Source of the DNA: Anodontia alba
Lineage: Eukaryota; Mollusca; Bivalvia; Lucinida; Lucinidae
Assembly: GCA_964016985.1 (NCBI GenBank)
Contig: OZ024826.1
Coordinates: 67,424,768 to 67,488,767 of the forward strand
Reading direction: 5' to 3'
DNA length: 64,000 nucleotides
Positions 29,660 through 42,567 of this stretch are shown piece after piece. Made by a program: the position numbers and the translations under genes. The notes beneath the pieces are model-generated. The model did not search any database. It saw only the letters and a program-made list of their open reading frames with translations, and was not told where the DNA came from. The number at the start of each line of letters is the position of its first letter. The first letter of the stretch is position 1.

Positions 29660-30095
29660 CAAAACAGGATTTGACATTTCATGAAAACTGTCTCCAATGA
29701 AGACTATTTGCATGAAGTGTCAAATCCTATTTTCTGGATAAACTAAGACAATAACCACTTTATCGCATGCTGAATTAGCCCAGAAAGTGATAAACGTTTA
29801 GGGATCAAATATCACCCCCACCCCAAAAAAGGAAATGGTTTGACATTTCTTGCAAAGCATCTCCATTGCAAACAATTTGCATGAAATTTCAAATCCTATT
29901 TTCTGGGGAAAATTCAACAAATATCACCAGTTTTTTGCTGCTGAAGTAGCCCAGAGAGTGGAAAAGGTTAAAATTTTTACCCCTCCCCCACCCCCACAAA
30001 AAAGAAACCAACAAAAAATAAAGTTTGACAGTCCATACAAACTGTCTCTGTTGGAGACAATTCGCATGACATGTCAAAGCCTACTTTCTGGGAAA
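29660..30095. repeat. Three tandem approximately 170-bp units with internal dyad
   Basis: Each unit carries TTTGACATTTC-like sequence, CTGTCTCC, TTGCATGAA and CAAATCCTATTTTCTGG, followed by a CCCAGAGAGTG-like segment and an A/C-rich tail. The first half is a hairpin because GTTTGACA and TGTCAAA-type arms flank a short loop. Units are 75-85 percent alike by eye. Confidence 0.75.
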
Positions 30096-30866
30096 AATAA
30101 GAATATCATCATCACTTTTCCCTTGATGCATGAACGTTGTTTAACAATCATTTAAACTGAAGGAAAAAAAATAGACAAACTGTCAAAAAACTTTCATAAA
30201 AATTAATGTAGAATATGCTATTTCTAGTTTTATCTTATCATCTCAAGAATTGCAGGACCATGTGACCTGTCTCAGATAAAGGGCAGTTGTGTCAGATTAT
30301 GAAAAAAGGGAAATTATGTATTATGCAAACACTAAAGATCCAGATCAGTCTGCGCATCTGCACTCTCTGGGATCAGGATTTTAAATCTTAATCAATATAT
30401 TCTACAGTAATTAGTGTTTATTTAGTTACAGGGTTAAAGATGGTGCTTTGTTTGCCCATATTCCTTGATCATAGTTATAATGGTCCTTTTCAAATGTTGA
30501 TGTTCATTTGATATTTTGACCACTTTGTTTTTATTCCATGAGGTATAGATTAAGCTATTATTACATTGTCCAGTGGCCTGAGGCTTCTAGTTCCCACGGG
30601 ATAATAATAATAATGGTAGACAAATGGAACCAGAAAATAAACAACGTGCTGTTATTTAACTTGTATTTATATATGTTTGAACAATTTTTTTTAATGCTAA
30701 TATAAATGAAAGTAAAATGTTTTGTTGATCGTTTCAAGAACTTTGAAATGTCTTCAAGTAAAAAATGAAACAATTATGATTGAATCTTTTTCAAAAAAAA
30801 AAAAAAAAAAAAAAATGGGCCTTATGAATTATGCGATCAATGTAGACCCAATTAGTCTGTGTCCGC

Positions 30867-30975
30867 TGAAATACATTGATCAGTCTATACTGCATGTTGA
30901 AAACAGCTTGCACAATCTATCAAAGAAAAATGTATGCACATGCTGATCTGGAACTACAATGGTTGCTGCTTTTAT
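30867..30975 (+). repeat. Dispersed repeat, copy 1 (second copy about 31890-32000)
   Basis: GCATGTTGAA, AGCTTGCAC, ATGTATGCACATGCTGATCT and GGAACTACAATGGTTG occur in the same order about 1 kb downstream. The second copy has a short insertion before the GCTGCTTTTATTTG segment. Confidence 0.85.
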
Positions 30976-33207
30976 TTGACTCGTGTTATTTTTGTGTTGG
31001 GTAATTAGCAAATATGGATAAAATGTCGTTTTCCTTGGATTATGACTGTTACTACTATCCTAAATTTTTAGACAGAGAGGTCTGTGCCAACGGTGTAGAC
31101 CCAGATCAAATGTCACATTACGCATTGTGTGTTCAGGGTCTACACTATTTTACACTTACCCAGCAATGTTTAGACAAATCAGCTGGTTCTGTAATGGCAT
31201 TGTTAAAAGGATAGGGCAAGTGTTGTAAAGAGTAGAACTTGATCGAATCATCTGGTGTCCCAGGTTTGTTTTTGAAACAATTGTCTTTAGAGTAATGTTT
31301 GAAAAGGTGTGTACTCAACAATTTTTTTGAATCTGACTGAGAAAGTGGTTTATAGTATTTAACCTTGGGATTCTGATAAACACACCATAAGAAAAGGCAG
31401 TGACCCTGATCAGACATTACATCACAGAGTATCTTAACAAAGGTCTACACTGTTTGCCACTCAGATAGCAGGTATAAGCTGTATCAATAGGTAGCCAAAC
31501 GGATTTGATCAAATTTCAGTATAATAGTAATTTAATGTGTCTAATAGGGTTTATTCGGTAATTACCAACATTTTACCCCTAAATACACATGTACGATAGT
31601 ATAAACTGTCCATGTGGCTATTTTACAAAATAAAACATTTCGAATATGACCAGCTTAATAATATTTATTCTTCGGAATTGTGATGTACAACATACTAATA
31701 ATAATAGTAGTAGTAAATACTACTACTACTACTAATAATAATAATAATATCATTAGTATCATTATGTTTTAATTTCCTAGATAACCATTTTATGAAACAA
31801 TATTTCTGAAAATAATATCAATTATCATTTTGTTTTAATGTATTTTGTTTTAAATATTATATTTTTTTTTATTAAATATACATATTTAACACCGCATGTT
31901 GAATAGAGCTTGCACATTCTATCAGAGAAAAAAATGTATGCACATGCTGATCTGGAACTACAATGGTTGCACGTCATATTTAATGCTGCTTTTATTTGGA
32001 GAGACTCTTGTTATTCACAGATTTAGAGAACGTTTGAGAGAGAGAGACTCAATCTCATTCATTTAGTCCTTATTTGTGTACAGGAATCTAAAATGAGCAA
32101 ATCGTGTCAATTAAAGTGCTAGTTTATGCAAAAAGATCAAATATTGGATTTGATTCTGTTTGTGTAATTAAAATTGCGCATAAGCATGTATGTCAATTAT
32201 GTAAAAAGTGATTTCGTTGTTTTCTTTTGTCAAGATAAGGACATAATTGGCATTCATTAGCAGTAATTGTTATTAAGAAAACATCGCAAGAGTGGCCGCG
32301 CATTTAGGTATTTTTCTTGTATCCCGACAAAGCATTTTTTTTCATCATTAAACAAAAAAAAACAAAAAAAAAAAAAAAAAAAAAACAACAACAACAAAAA
32401 AAAAACAAGTAATTAAGCAGTTTGTAGTTTTCCTATGGTCAAAAGTAATTATATCAAATTTTCATTAAAGCTTCAATAAATTGCGGAATAAAAACATAAT
32501 TCGACACAAACAAAAATTAAATAAATAAATTTATATTATCATAAATATATATCTTTGTTTTCCTTTTTGACGCTAAATAATCTTTATAATACTATCAATG
32601 GATACCAATTCTTTTTTATTTTCCAATTCTTACAACCTCTTTTGCAATTCATGCTAGTATCATGTGTACACAAGACCTGCGTCTGTGTAATCATTACACA
32701 TTTTCTCTCCGCATTTTTAAAATATAGCTATATTCTGCAACCTGTGGGCCATTTTTAATAAAATAATTTATTCAATATTTTATTACATAACTATAGATAT
32801 TAAATAGATCTATCGAATGAGAGGTTATAATGAACGGAGACATTTTAAAAAATATGACTTTTGGGCGATTGAATCAAGGCAATTTTTCATTTTTGTTGTA
32901 AAATACAAAGACTTAATAAGGAAAAACCCTTGTAGCATTCATTACAATCTGGGCCATTTTAAAATTTATCTTATTTCAACAAATTTGGTATCAAATTGAA
33001 GCAGATACATTTTCCCATCTATTGCGAGGTTATAATAATATCTCGTATTATTGAAAATAAATGATTTTATTAGTTAAATGATGGGCTCCTATATAATTCT
33101 ATACATTTCCACACTAGTACCTGTCTGAGAACTAGCGACATGCTGTGACGTCACAGAAGGGACCGATTGGTGCGGATTAGTACCTGTAGTACGAGAATTC
33201 CTGCATA

Positions 33208-33843
33208 TGTTAGCCGATTTAGAAGCTAAATCTGCACTATCCTTAGAGATAACCAATTTTAAAATTCCTCACTCCGACTTTAAATCGAACATCCATCTTT
33301 ACATTAACAATAAATGTCAGTCTGTTTGGGAAACACAAACTCAAAATAAACTAAATGAAATAAAACCAAATTTTAACAGCAAATGCACATTCTCTAATTA
33401 CAGCAGAAAAGAACAAACAAAAATCACGAGATGTAGAATTGGACACACTAGAATTACTCATTCTTACATATTAAAAAATGAACAAGCTCCATTCTGCATT
33501 CCTTGTAACGAACCTTTTACGGTCAAACATTTTCTTGTCACTTGTGCTGAATTTAATTATATTCGCACAAAGTATTTTTAATGTAAAAATATAAAGGAAC
33601 TTTTTAATGATATGCCAACTCAGAAAATACTCGACTTTCTGAAAGAGATCGGACTTTTTAATAAAATATGATCTGTATTTTTAATAATTTAAAATCATTG
33701 ATACTTTATCTTTTTAAAATGAACACATCAATCCTAGATATTTTTAATGTCTCATTAAATAAAATCATCATATAATATACAGCTTATAAGACGCTATATG
33801 CCCGTTTAGGGTTGAGCGTCTATAAACAAAATATCCATCCATC
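33208..33843 (+). pseudogene. 5'-truncated LINE copy (copy 0), RNase H C-terminal end
   Basis: From TTAGCCGATTTAGAAGC onward this is nearly identical to 39343-39970 of copy 1: the last 120 or so codons of ORF2 including a C-terminal CCHC-type motif (CIPCNEPFTVKHFLVTC), then the 3' untranslated region and a short ATCC tail. It ends directly at the 5' end of copy 1. The truncation at its left is typical of incomplete reverse transcription. Confidence 0.9.
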
Positions 33844-34149
33844 AAGTCCCGTGCTGGTCCCGGGCTTAGAATAGGCCAGACGTACCCTCTGCGTGACGTA
33901 CGAGCCGTCTAAAAGAGGCCGCCCGTGACCACCCGGGCCCTCGAAATAGGTGGCTGCCTTCCGCTTCTGTGGCAGTTAGGTAAAACCCCTAACAATACAG
34001 AGCAACCGTCCGTTCAACCGGTATAATTCCAGACTATAAAATTAAATTTACTGAAATGCATCTTAAATTGGAAAAAAAAATATATATATATATATATCCT
34101 TTTAAACCTTTCCTATCTCATGTTACTAACATGCTTCATTTGTTTGTGT

Positions 34150-34529
34150 GATCCGCAAGAAAATCTTATTTGAAATCTTTGGATACTATTCATCACCAGG
34201 GTTTACGTCTGGCTCTAGGGGCTTTTCGTACTTCCCCCGTCGAAAGTTTATACGCTGAATCAAATGAACCATCATTGTATATAAGAAGAGAGAAATTGTC
34301 TCTTCAATATGTTACTAAATTAGCCGCCAATCCACGTAATTCAGCTTATGATTGTGTTTTTAACCCTAAATATGAAAGATTTTATAACAACAAACCAGCG
34401 GCTATTAAACCCCTTGGCCTGAGAATACAACCGTTACTTGAAGAGGCCAATATTAATATTAAAAATGTTCAACATTTTTCTTTTCCATCAAAAGAGCCAT
34501 GGACGTTAAACCCTCCAAAGATTATATTA
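34150..34529 (+). pseudogene. Reverse-transcriptase fragment embedded in the LINE 5' region
   Basis: This 380-bp piece matches the C-terminal part of the reverse-transcriptase region of copies 1 and 2 (about 38545-38915 and 44984-45354). It replaces the roughly 690 bases found at 40284-40972 in the 5' region of copy 2. The joints are abrupt, with a few bases of microhomology (GATCC on the left, AG on the right). The variants match neither copy fully, so a third copy was the source. Template switching or a nested 5' insertion followed by deletion could explain it. Confidence 0.8.
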
Positions 34530-34844
34530 GTGAGTTTCAATGGGCGGCGGCTGAAGGGTCAATTGGTGGGCTTGTATTGGGGCTTTGGCGGAAACCTCTG
34601 TGAGTGGAGCCTGTGGATAGGGGGATGAACTCAACTGTTCATAAAATTTTCTATGGAAATTTAGATGAATAGGTGGGAAATCATCTAAGCATGAGGCCGA
34701 GCTGAAGACTCTGATCTTGACACCGAGTATAATAGCAATGTAGCCTTGACGTTAGAAATAGGAGATCCATTTCTGTTAAACGTCCCCTTGTAGGGCTCCA
34801 TGGAGGGTGGGGCGCATAGCTATCGAATCAAAAATTTCATCACC

Positions 34845-36092
34845 ATGGCCTCTCGAAAACGATTTCTGGCGTTCGACTCTTCGGAGGACGACACGCAACC
34901 GACTACATTTACGTTCAAAGCTAATGAGAACCTCGCGAAATTTTTAGTGATTTCGAGCAAAGAAGATAAACCAATAACTTCACTGTCACCTTTCATTATA
35001 GAAAAACAAACAGAATCAATTATAGGCACTCCAAAAAATGTAAAAAAAAAAAAAAAATAAAAAATAGAACTCTTTTGGTCGAAACAAACAGAAAATCTCA
35101 AACTGATAATCTCTTGAAACTTACAAATTTTTTTAATATTAATGTCACTGTCACGGAACATAAAACTCTCAACAGTTTCAAAGGTATTATCCGTGACAGA
35201 ATGCTAAAACACGAAACTGAAGAAAATATCACAGAATATCTTAACACACAAGGAGTAACAGCTTGCAAACGTTTTAAAATTAAAAAAGATGGAAACCTTA
35301 TAGAAACAAATACACTTTTACTAACTTTCAACACCACAACTTTGCCGAAATCACTAAAAAAAATTTACCGAATTATACCGGTTGAAGTCTACATCCCAAA
35401 TCCTCTGCGGTGTTTCAACTGTCAGCGGTTTGGACATCATGAAAACGGCTGTCCGGAAGCACCTGGATCATTATGTGAAAAATGTGGTATGGGTGACTTT
35501 GATCACCATACAAATGCTTGTAAAAATGAAGCCAAGTGTGTGAACTGTCAAAAATCATCTATCAAAATCAAATCAATGTGAAATTTGGAAAAAAGAGAAA
35601 GAAATTATGAAAATCAAAGTTACACAAAAAATCACTTATTTGGAAGCCAAAAAAATTCAAGAAAACCAACCTGAAATCACCTTTGCAAAAGTTGTTCAAT
35701 CCCTAAACACTAAACCTGAAACCAAAGAAATTTCTACCCAGTTTAACGAAAAAGATTCTGTCATCAAAGCAAATTCAAAAGTTATTACTCTTACTCTAAA
35801 ACCTAAACCTAAATCCGCATCTACTCATCAATCTAGACCACCAACAAAATCTCAAAACAGTTCACAAACACAGCCGACTAAAGCAAGTGGATCACAACAG
35901 AGATCCAGGTCCAGCACAGCTGATACAAAAGGAAAAAATGGAAAAGAAAAAGATAAAGAACCGAATCCATACAGTAAAGGGGCGTCGGCCGATCCGATCA
36001 AGTTGGTCAATCGGTACGATTCCCTTGAGAACATGGAGTTAGAGATTGACTCCTCCATGTTCTCGCAGTCTCAGAGAAAACAAAAGGATTAA
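34845..36092 (+). pseudogene. LINE ORF1 (zinc-knuckle protein), copy 1, two frameshifts
   Basis: This copy is homologous to the intact ORF1 at 41287-42534. A long A-run at about 35041-35057 shifts the frame after the N-terminal 70 codons, and a second shift near 35560 disrupts the third zinc knuckle. The first two knuckles remain (CFNCQRFGHHENGC and CEKCGMGDFDHHTNAC). The Ser/Pro/Lys-rich C-terminal tail is in the original frame. Confidence 0.9.
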
Positions 36093-36125
36093 GTTCCTTA
36101 TTTTAAAATCATCTCTACATTTATC

Positions 36126-39100
36126 ATGGATAAAAAATCAATTATTCAGTGGAACTGTCGAGGACTCAAAGCAAATTATAACGAAATTTTAATTTTAACA
36201 ACACTACTTTCTCCAACTGTCTTTTGTCTCCAGGAAACCTTTTTTAAAATACAGATAATATTAATTTTAAAAATTATAGTTTATATAATCATATCGCAAC
36301 TGAAAATCAGAAAGCCTCAGGAGGTTCATCTATCCTTGTAAAATCTAATGTTCCTCATAGACAGATAGATATAAATAGTAATTTACAAGCTGTTGCTGTA
36401 AATGTCACTCTGTCTAAATCAATAACAATTTGTTCTCTATATCTTCCTCCACACTGTAAATTTTCTAAACACGATTTAGAAAATCTTATAAACCAGTTAC
36501 CTCGTCCTTATTTATTATTAGGTGACTTTAATAGTCACAGCAAACTATGGGGTTGTCTGGATACAAATGACAAAGGAGAAATAATAGAAAATTTTATTGC
36601 AGAAAATGATTTATGTTTATTTAACGATAAACAACCAACTTATCTTCATTCTCCTACGAGAAATTATTTTGCTTTAGATTTGTCTATATGCTCCCCAAAT
36701 ATTTACTTAGATTTTGATTGGTCAGTTCTAGACGACCTTCATGGGAGCGATCATTTTCCAATTAAAATTGAAGAAATTGAATCGACAAATGATGACCATC
36801 ATTCCCGATGGAATCTGAATAAAGCAAACTGGGAGAATTTTATGGAGCTATGTAATGAAAAATTAAAACCTGAGATGTTTAAAACAGCAGATGATATACA
36901 AGCTTTTACTGATACATTAATTCATGTAGCCAAAAAATGTATTCCAAAGTCCTCGACACGTTCAAAAAGAAATAGACCTTGGTTTAATAACGATGTTAAA
37001 AATTCAATAAATAAAAGAAAATCTGCCTTACGAAAGTTCAACAGGCAGCCAACAAAAGAAAATCTAATCCATGCCAAACAAATGCGAGCTAAAGCTCGCA
37101 AGACAATAAAAACGGCTAAAAGAACATCTTGGCAGCAATACGTCTCCAAACTTAATTCTAGAACTCCAGCAAAGAAAATATGGGACATGATTCGAAAAAT
37201 TACTGGCAAAAATAAAAATAACAAGCATGTCCATATTAAATCAAATGGAAATATATGCTCAACGACAAAAGATATTTCCAATGCACTAGGAGAGAATTTT
37301 CAGAAAAACTCTTCTAGTGCAAATTACTCGGAAAATTTTCAGAACATAAAACTAGAACGAGAGAAAGAGCATTTAAATTTTATGTCACTAAATCATGAAA
37401 AATATAATGTACCGTTTACAGCTTCAGAATTATTAGATGCTCTTCATAAATCTCACGATACAGCTGCTGGTCCTGATGACATTCATTATCAAATTCTTAA
37501 ACATTTACCCGATAACACTTTAAAAACTTTATTAAATATTTTGAATGATATTTGGATCACTGGAAAACTTCCAAAAGACTGGAGTAAAGCAACGATTATA
37601 CCTATACCAAAACCAAATAAAGATCATACTGAAGCTACTAACTACAGACCTATTGCTTTGACAAGTTGTTTATGTAAAACAATGGAGAGAATGATTAATG
37701 ATAGACTGGTTTGGTTCTTGGAATCAAACCAGCCTGTAACAAAATATCAAGCTGGATTCAGAAAAAATAACTGTACAAACGATCATTTGATTCGTTTGGA
37801 ATCTTTTATTCGTGATGCCTTTGTTAAAAAAGAACATGTCGTAGCTGTATTTTTTGACCTTGAAAAAGCTTACGATACTACTTGGAAACATGGCATCATG
37901 AAAGATTTACATAAATTAGGCCTTAAAGGCCGATTACCACTTTTTATTCAAAACTTTTTATCAGATCGAACATTTAATGTTCGAATAGGTAATACGTTAT
38001 CGGACATATTTAAACAAGAACAAGGTGTACCACAGGGAAGCATTTTGTCACCTACCTTGTTTGGCATTAAAATTAACGATATTGTTAAATGTGTGAAAGA
38101 CCTTGATTGTTCTCTTTTTGTTGACGATTTTGGAATATTTATTAGATCGAAAAATATGGAAACCATTGAATTCAAACTACAACGATGTTTAAATAATATA
38201 GATGATTGGGCAACAGAAAATGGTTTCAAATTTTCAAAAACAAAAACACAATGCGTTCATTTTTGTCAGATACGTCAGCTACATTTAGATCCTCATCACA
38301 CCATATACGGTAGTCCCATTCCAGTCGTCAGTGAAGCAAAATTCCTGGGTCTTTTGTTCGATAACAAATTATCTTTTATACCACACATCAAAGCTTTAAA
38401 AGCTAAATGTTTAAATGCACTTGATATTCTTAAAGTTCTCTCCAGTTCCGACTGGGGAGGAGATCGTACTGTTCTTTTAAATCTTTATAGATCTTTAATT
38501 CGATCTAAACTGGATTACGGATCCATAGTTTATGGATCCGCTAGAAAATCTTATTTGAAATCTTTGGATACTATTCATCACCAAGGTTTACGTCTGGCTC
38601 TAGGGGCTTTTCGTACTTCCCCCATCGAAAGTTTATATGCTGAATCAAATGAACCATCACTATATATAAGAAGGGAAAAATTATCTCTTCAATATGTTAC
38701 TAAATTAGCTGCCAATCCACGAAATTCAGCCTATGATTGTGTTTTTAATCCTAAATATGAAAGATTTTACAACAATAAACCAACGGCTATTAAACCCTTT
38801 GGCCTGAGAATACAACCGTTACTTGAAGAGGCCTATATCAATATTAAAAATGTTCAGCATTTTTCTTTTCCATCAAAAGAGCCATGGACGTTAAACCCTC
38901 CAAAGATTATATTAGACCTTCGTAAAAATAAAAAAACAGAAGTTGAGTCGCATATTTTTAAAAATGAATTTTTAGAAATCAAATCAAATTATAAACATTA
39001 CCTGTCAATTTATACAGATGGTTCGAAACAAGATGAGAAAGTTGCTTGTTCTGTTATTAGTCCAAATTTTACTGACAGTATCAGATTACCTGATAATAGC

Positions 39101-39709
39101 TCCATTTTTACCGCCGAAGCCAAGGCAATTGATATTGCACGTTACCATATCAGAGATCAGTCTGAAAAACAGTTCATCATTTATTCAGATTCTCTTTCTG
39201 TATTAAAATCTCTTAAAGATTTACACCATAGAAACCCATTAATTCAGCAAATTCTTAAAAAATATTATTACCCTTCAGTTTCAAAAGAAATTGTATTTTG
39301 TTGGCTTCCCAGCCACGTTAATATTCGTGGAAATGAATTAGCCGATTTAGAAGCTAAATCTGCACTATCCTTAGAGATAACCAATTTTAAAATTCCTCAC
39401 TCCGACTTTAAATCGAACATCCATCTTTACATTAACAATAAATGTCAGTCTGTTTGGGAAACACAAACTCAAAATAAACTAAATGAAATAAAACCAAATT
39501 TTAACAGCAAATGCACATTCTCTAATTACAGCAGAAAAGAACAAACAAAAATCACGAGATGTAGAATTGGACACACTAGAATTACTCATTCTTACATATT
39601 AAAAAATGAACAAGCTCCATTCTGCATTCCTTGTAACGAACCTTTTACGGTCAAACATTTTCTTGTCACTTGTGCTGAATTTAATTATATTCGCACAAAG
39701 TATTTTTAA
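36126..39709 (+). pseudogene. LINE ORF2 (endonuclease, reverse transcriptase, RNase H), copy 1
   Basis: The protein starts MDKKSIIQWNCRGLKANYNE (endonuclease). A frameshift near 36245 in a T/A run breaks the endonuclease; from 36680 onward 1,009 codons are open. Reverse-transcriptase blocks include YRPIALTSCLCK, VFFDLEKAYD (motif A), GVPQGSILSP (motif B) and LFVDDFGIF (catalytic FVDD box rather than the common YADD). RNase H follows, with YTDGSKQDE, TAEAKAI, IYSDSLSVL and WLPSHVNIRGNE. Compared with copy 2, an indel near 39707 ends the frame early, removing about 32 terminal codons. Confidence 0.93.
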
Positions 39710-41286
39710 TGTAAAAATATAAAGGAACTTTTTAATGATATGCCAACTCAGAAAATACTCGACTTTCTGAAAGAGATCGGACTTTTTAATAAAATATGAT
39801 CTGTATTTTTAATAATTTAAAATCATTGATACTTTATCTTTTTAAAATGAACACATCAATCCTAGATATTTTTAATGTCTCATTAAATAAAATCATCATA
39901 TAATATACAGCTTATAAGACGCTATATGCCCGTTTAGGGTTGAGCGTCTATAAACAAAATATCCATCCATCAAGTCCCGTGCTGGTCCCGGGCTTAGAAT
40001 AGGCCAGACGTACCCTCTGCGTGACGTACGAGCCGTCTAAAAGAGGCCGCCCGTGACCACCCGGGCCCTCGAAATAGGTGGCTGCCTTCCGCTTCTGTGG
40101 CAGTTAGGTAAAACCCCTAACAATACAGAGCAACCGTCCGTTCAGCCGGTATAATTCCAGACTATAAAATTACATTTATTGAAATGCATCTTAAATTGGA
40201 AAAAACAAATTTCGCGAGATCTATCCTTTTAAACCTTTCCTATCTCATGTTACTAACATGCTTCATTTGTTTGTGTATCATTCTGTACCCGTGGGTCGCA
40301 CATGGGACGAAGATTATAACCTCATCTGTATTTAACATGTGTTTGTCTTGTGTTTGTGTCATTTTTCCGAACTCTAGCATTCTCCACATTAAAAAGTAAG
40401 ATGCATTTAATATTGTTAGATAAAAAACTAAACGTTTTTCAAGGTATGAAAGCTACATATCATTTGAAAGCTACATATCATCTAACACAGCTTATTTGTT
40501 TGACTCTTCCTAAAAAAATGATCCAAAATGAATCCTTCTTTTAATAAACTGTTTATTTTAAATATGGATCTCCTAATTTATATTAAAAATAACCTTTCAA
40601 TTTCCCAGACGTTTTCGGCCTCCCTTGTCTGTAGGGAATAAAATCTACAGATCACTTTCCTTCTGTAGTGGATAGGGTGTAATCCCCTATTAAAACAGGA
40701 ACCACCTGTTTGCCGTGGGTGGCGTCTCGTATGCTGGGAGAGGGGAACCTGATGATTGAGGAAAGCCCAGGGATCTCCAGCTTTTCAACACATCATTTTG
40801 GCCCTTATTTCAGATAGAAGAGCGGTCTGGGTTAGATCCGGTCTGGATCAATCGGCTCAGTCGTGCCAAGCTCTAGAAGCGCACAACTTGTTCTTAGCTT
40901 CTTTCTCTCTTTCATACGTATCTTTATGGTACCAAACCGGGCTTATTTTTCTCATGTTCCTCTAACTTTAAGTGAGTTTCAATGGGCGGCGGCTGAAGGG
41001 TCAATTGGTGGGCTTGTATTGGGGCTTTGGCGGAAACCTCTGTGAGTGGAGGCTGTGGATAGGGGGATGAACTCAACTGTTCATAAATTTTTCTATGGAA
41101 ATTTAGATGAATAGGTGGGAAATCATCTAAGCATGAGGCCGAGCTGAAGACTCTGATCTTGACACCGAGTATAATAGCAATGTAGCCTTGACGTTAGAAA
41201 TAGGAGATCCATTTCTGTTAAACGTCCCCTTGTAGGGCTCCATGGAGGGTGGGGCGCATAGCTATCGAATCAAAAATTTCATCATC

Positions 41287-42534
41287 ATGGCCTCTCGAAA
41301 ACGATTTCTGGCGTTCGACTCTTCGGAGGACGACACGCAACCGACTACTTTTACTTTCAAAGCAAATGAGAACTTCGCTAAATTTTTAGTGATTTCGAGT
41401 AAGGAAGACAAACCAATTACTTCACTGTCTCCTTTCATCATAGAAAAGCAAATAGAATCTTTAATAGGCACTCCAAAAAATGTAAAAAAAATAAAAAATG
41501 GAACTCTTTTGGTCGAAACTAACAGAAAATCTCAAACTGATAATCTCTTGAAAATTACAAAATTCTTTAACATTAATGTCTCTGTCACGGAACATAAAAC
41601 ACTCAATACTTGCAAAGGTATTATCCGTGACAGGATGCTAAAACATGAAACTGAAGAAAATATCACAGAATATCTTAACACACAAGGAGTAACAGCTTGC
41701 AAACGTTTTAAAATTAAAAAAGATGGAAACTTTATAGAAACAAATACACTTTTACTAACTTTCAACACCACAACTTTACCGAAATCACTAAAAATCTTTT
41801 ACCGAATTATACCGGTTGAAGTCTACATTCCAAATCCTCTGCGGTGTTTCAACTGTCAGAGGTTTGGACATCATGAAAACGGCTGTCCTGAATTACCTGG
41901 ATCAATATGTGAAAAATGTGGTATGGGTGACTTTGATCACTCTACAAATGCTTGTAAAAATGAAGCCAAGTGTGTGAACTGTCACAAAAACCATCAATCA
42001 AAATCAAATCAGTGTGAAATTTGGAAAAAAGAGAAAGAAATCATGAAAATTAAAGTTACACAAAAAATCACTTATTTGGAAGCCAAAAAAATACAAGAAA
42101 ATCAACCTGAAATCACCTTTGCAAAAGTTGTTCAATCCCTAAACACTAAACCTGAAACCAAAGAAATTTCTACCCAGTTTAACGAAAAAGATTCTGTCAT
42201 CAAAGCAAATTCAAAAGTTATTACTCCTACTGTAAAACCTAAACCTAAACCCACATCTACTCATCAGTCTAGAGCACCAACAAAATCTCAAAACAGTTCA
42301 CAAACACAGCCGACTAAAACAAGTGGATCACAACAGAGATCCAGGTCCAGGACAGCTGACCAGAAAGGAAAAAATGGAAAAGAAAAAGATAAAGATAAAG
42401 CACCAAATCCATATAGTAAAGGGGCGTCGGCCGATCCGATCAAGTTGGTCAATCGGTTCGATTCCCTTGAGACCATGGAGTTAGAGACTGACTCCTCCAT
42501 GTTCTCGCAGTCTCAGAGAAAACAAAAGGATTAA
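41287..42534 (+). CDS. LINE ORF1 zinc-knuckle RNA-binding protein, copy 2, intact
   Basis: The 415-residue protein starts MASRKRFLAFDSSEDDTQ. An in-frame ATG also lies at 41242. The N-terminal half has an RNA-recognition-like alpha/beta region (about 20-170). Three zinc knuckles follow: CFNCQRFGHHENGC, CEKCGMGDFDHSTNAC and CVNCHKNHQSKSNQC. The C-terminal third is a Ser/Thr/Pro/Lys-rich, probably disordered tail ending in a short acidic segment. It would package the LINE RNA for target-primed reverse transcription. ORF2 begins 33 bases after its stop. Confidence 0.92.
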   Translation: MASRKRFLAFDSSEDDTQPTTFTFKANENFAKFLVISSKEDKPITSLSPFIIEKQIESLIGTPKNVKKIKNGTLLVETNRKSQTDNLLKITKFFNINVSVTEHKTLNTCKGIIRDRMLKHETEENITEYLNTQGVTACKRFKIKKDGNFIETNTLLLTFNTTTLPKSLKIFYRIIPVEVYIPNPLRCFNCQRFGHHENGCPELPGSICEKCGMGDFDHSTNACKNEAKCVNCHKNHQSKSNQCEIWKKEKEIMKIKVTQKITYLEAKKIQENQPEITFAKVVQSLNTKPETKEISTQFNEKDSVIKANSKVITPTVKPKPKPTSTHQSRAPTKSQNSSQTQPTKTSGSQQRSRSRTADQKGKNGKEKDKDKAPNPYSKGASADPIKLVNRFDSLETMELETDSSMFSQSQRKQKD

Positions 42535-42567
42535 GTTCCTTATCTTCAAATCATCTCTCCATTTATC

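Larger units (their letters stand above)
24097..33207. other. Gene-free, repeat-rich host DNA
   Basis: I find no supportable cellular gene in these 9 kb. From about 24540 to 27600 the plus strand is G/T-rich with a short minus-strand open frame (25209-24961) rich in Ala/Pro then basic residues, which might be a LINE ORF1 relic. From 27800 on it is AT-rich with microsatellites (GAAA at 28543-28630, ATT at 28012-28036, A-runs near 30795 and 32350) and several duplicated blocks listed separately. Confidence 0.6.
33844..39970 (+). mobile_element. LINE (I/Nimb-like, with RNase H), copy 1
   Basis: The copy starts with a 5' untranslated region (AAGTCCCGTGCTGGTCCCGG), then ORF1 (34845-36092) and ORF2 (36126-39709) and ends with an ATCC repeat tail. 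It directly follows the tail of copy 0 and directly precedes the 5' end of copy 2. An extra 380-bp reverse-transcriptase fragment sits inside its 5' region (34150-34529). Both ORFs are frameshifted. Confidence 0.9.

Noticed and set aside
31145..31417. 90-codon minus-strand open frame
   Set aside because: It includes two of the palindromic dispersed repeats and shows no conserved pattern.
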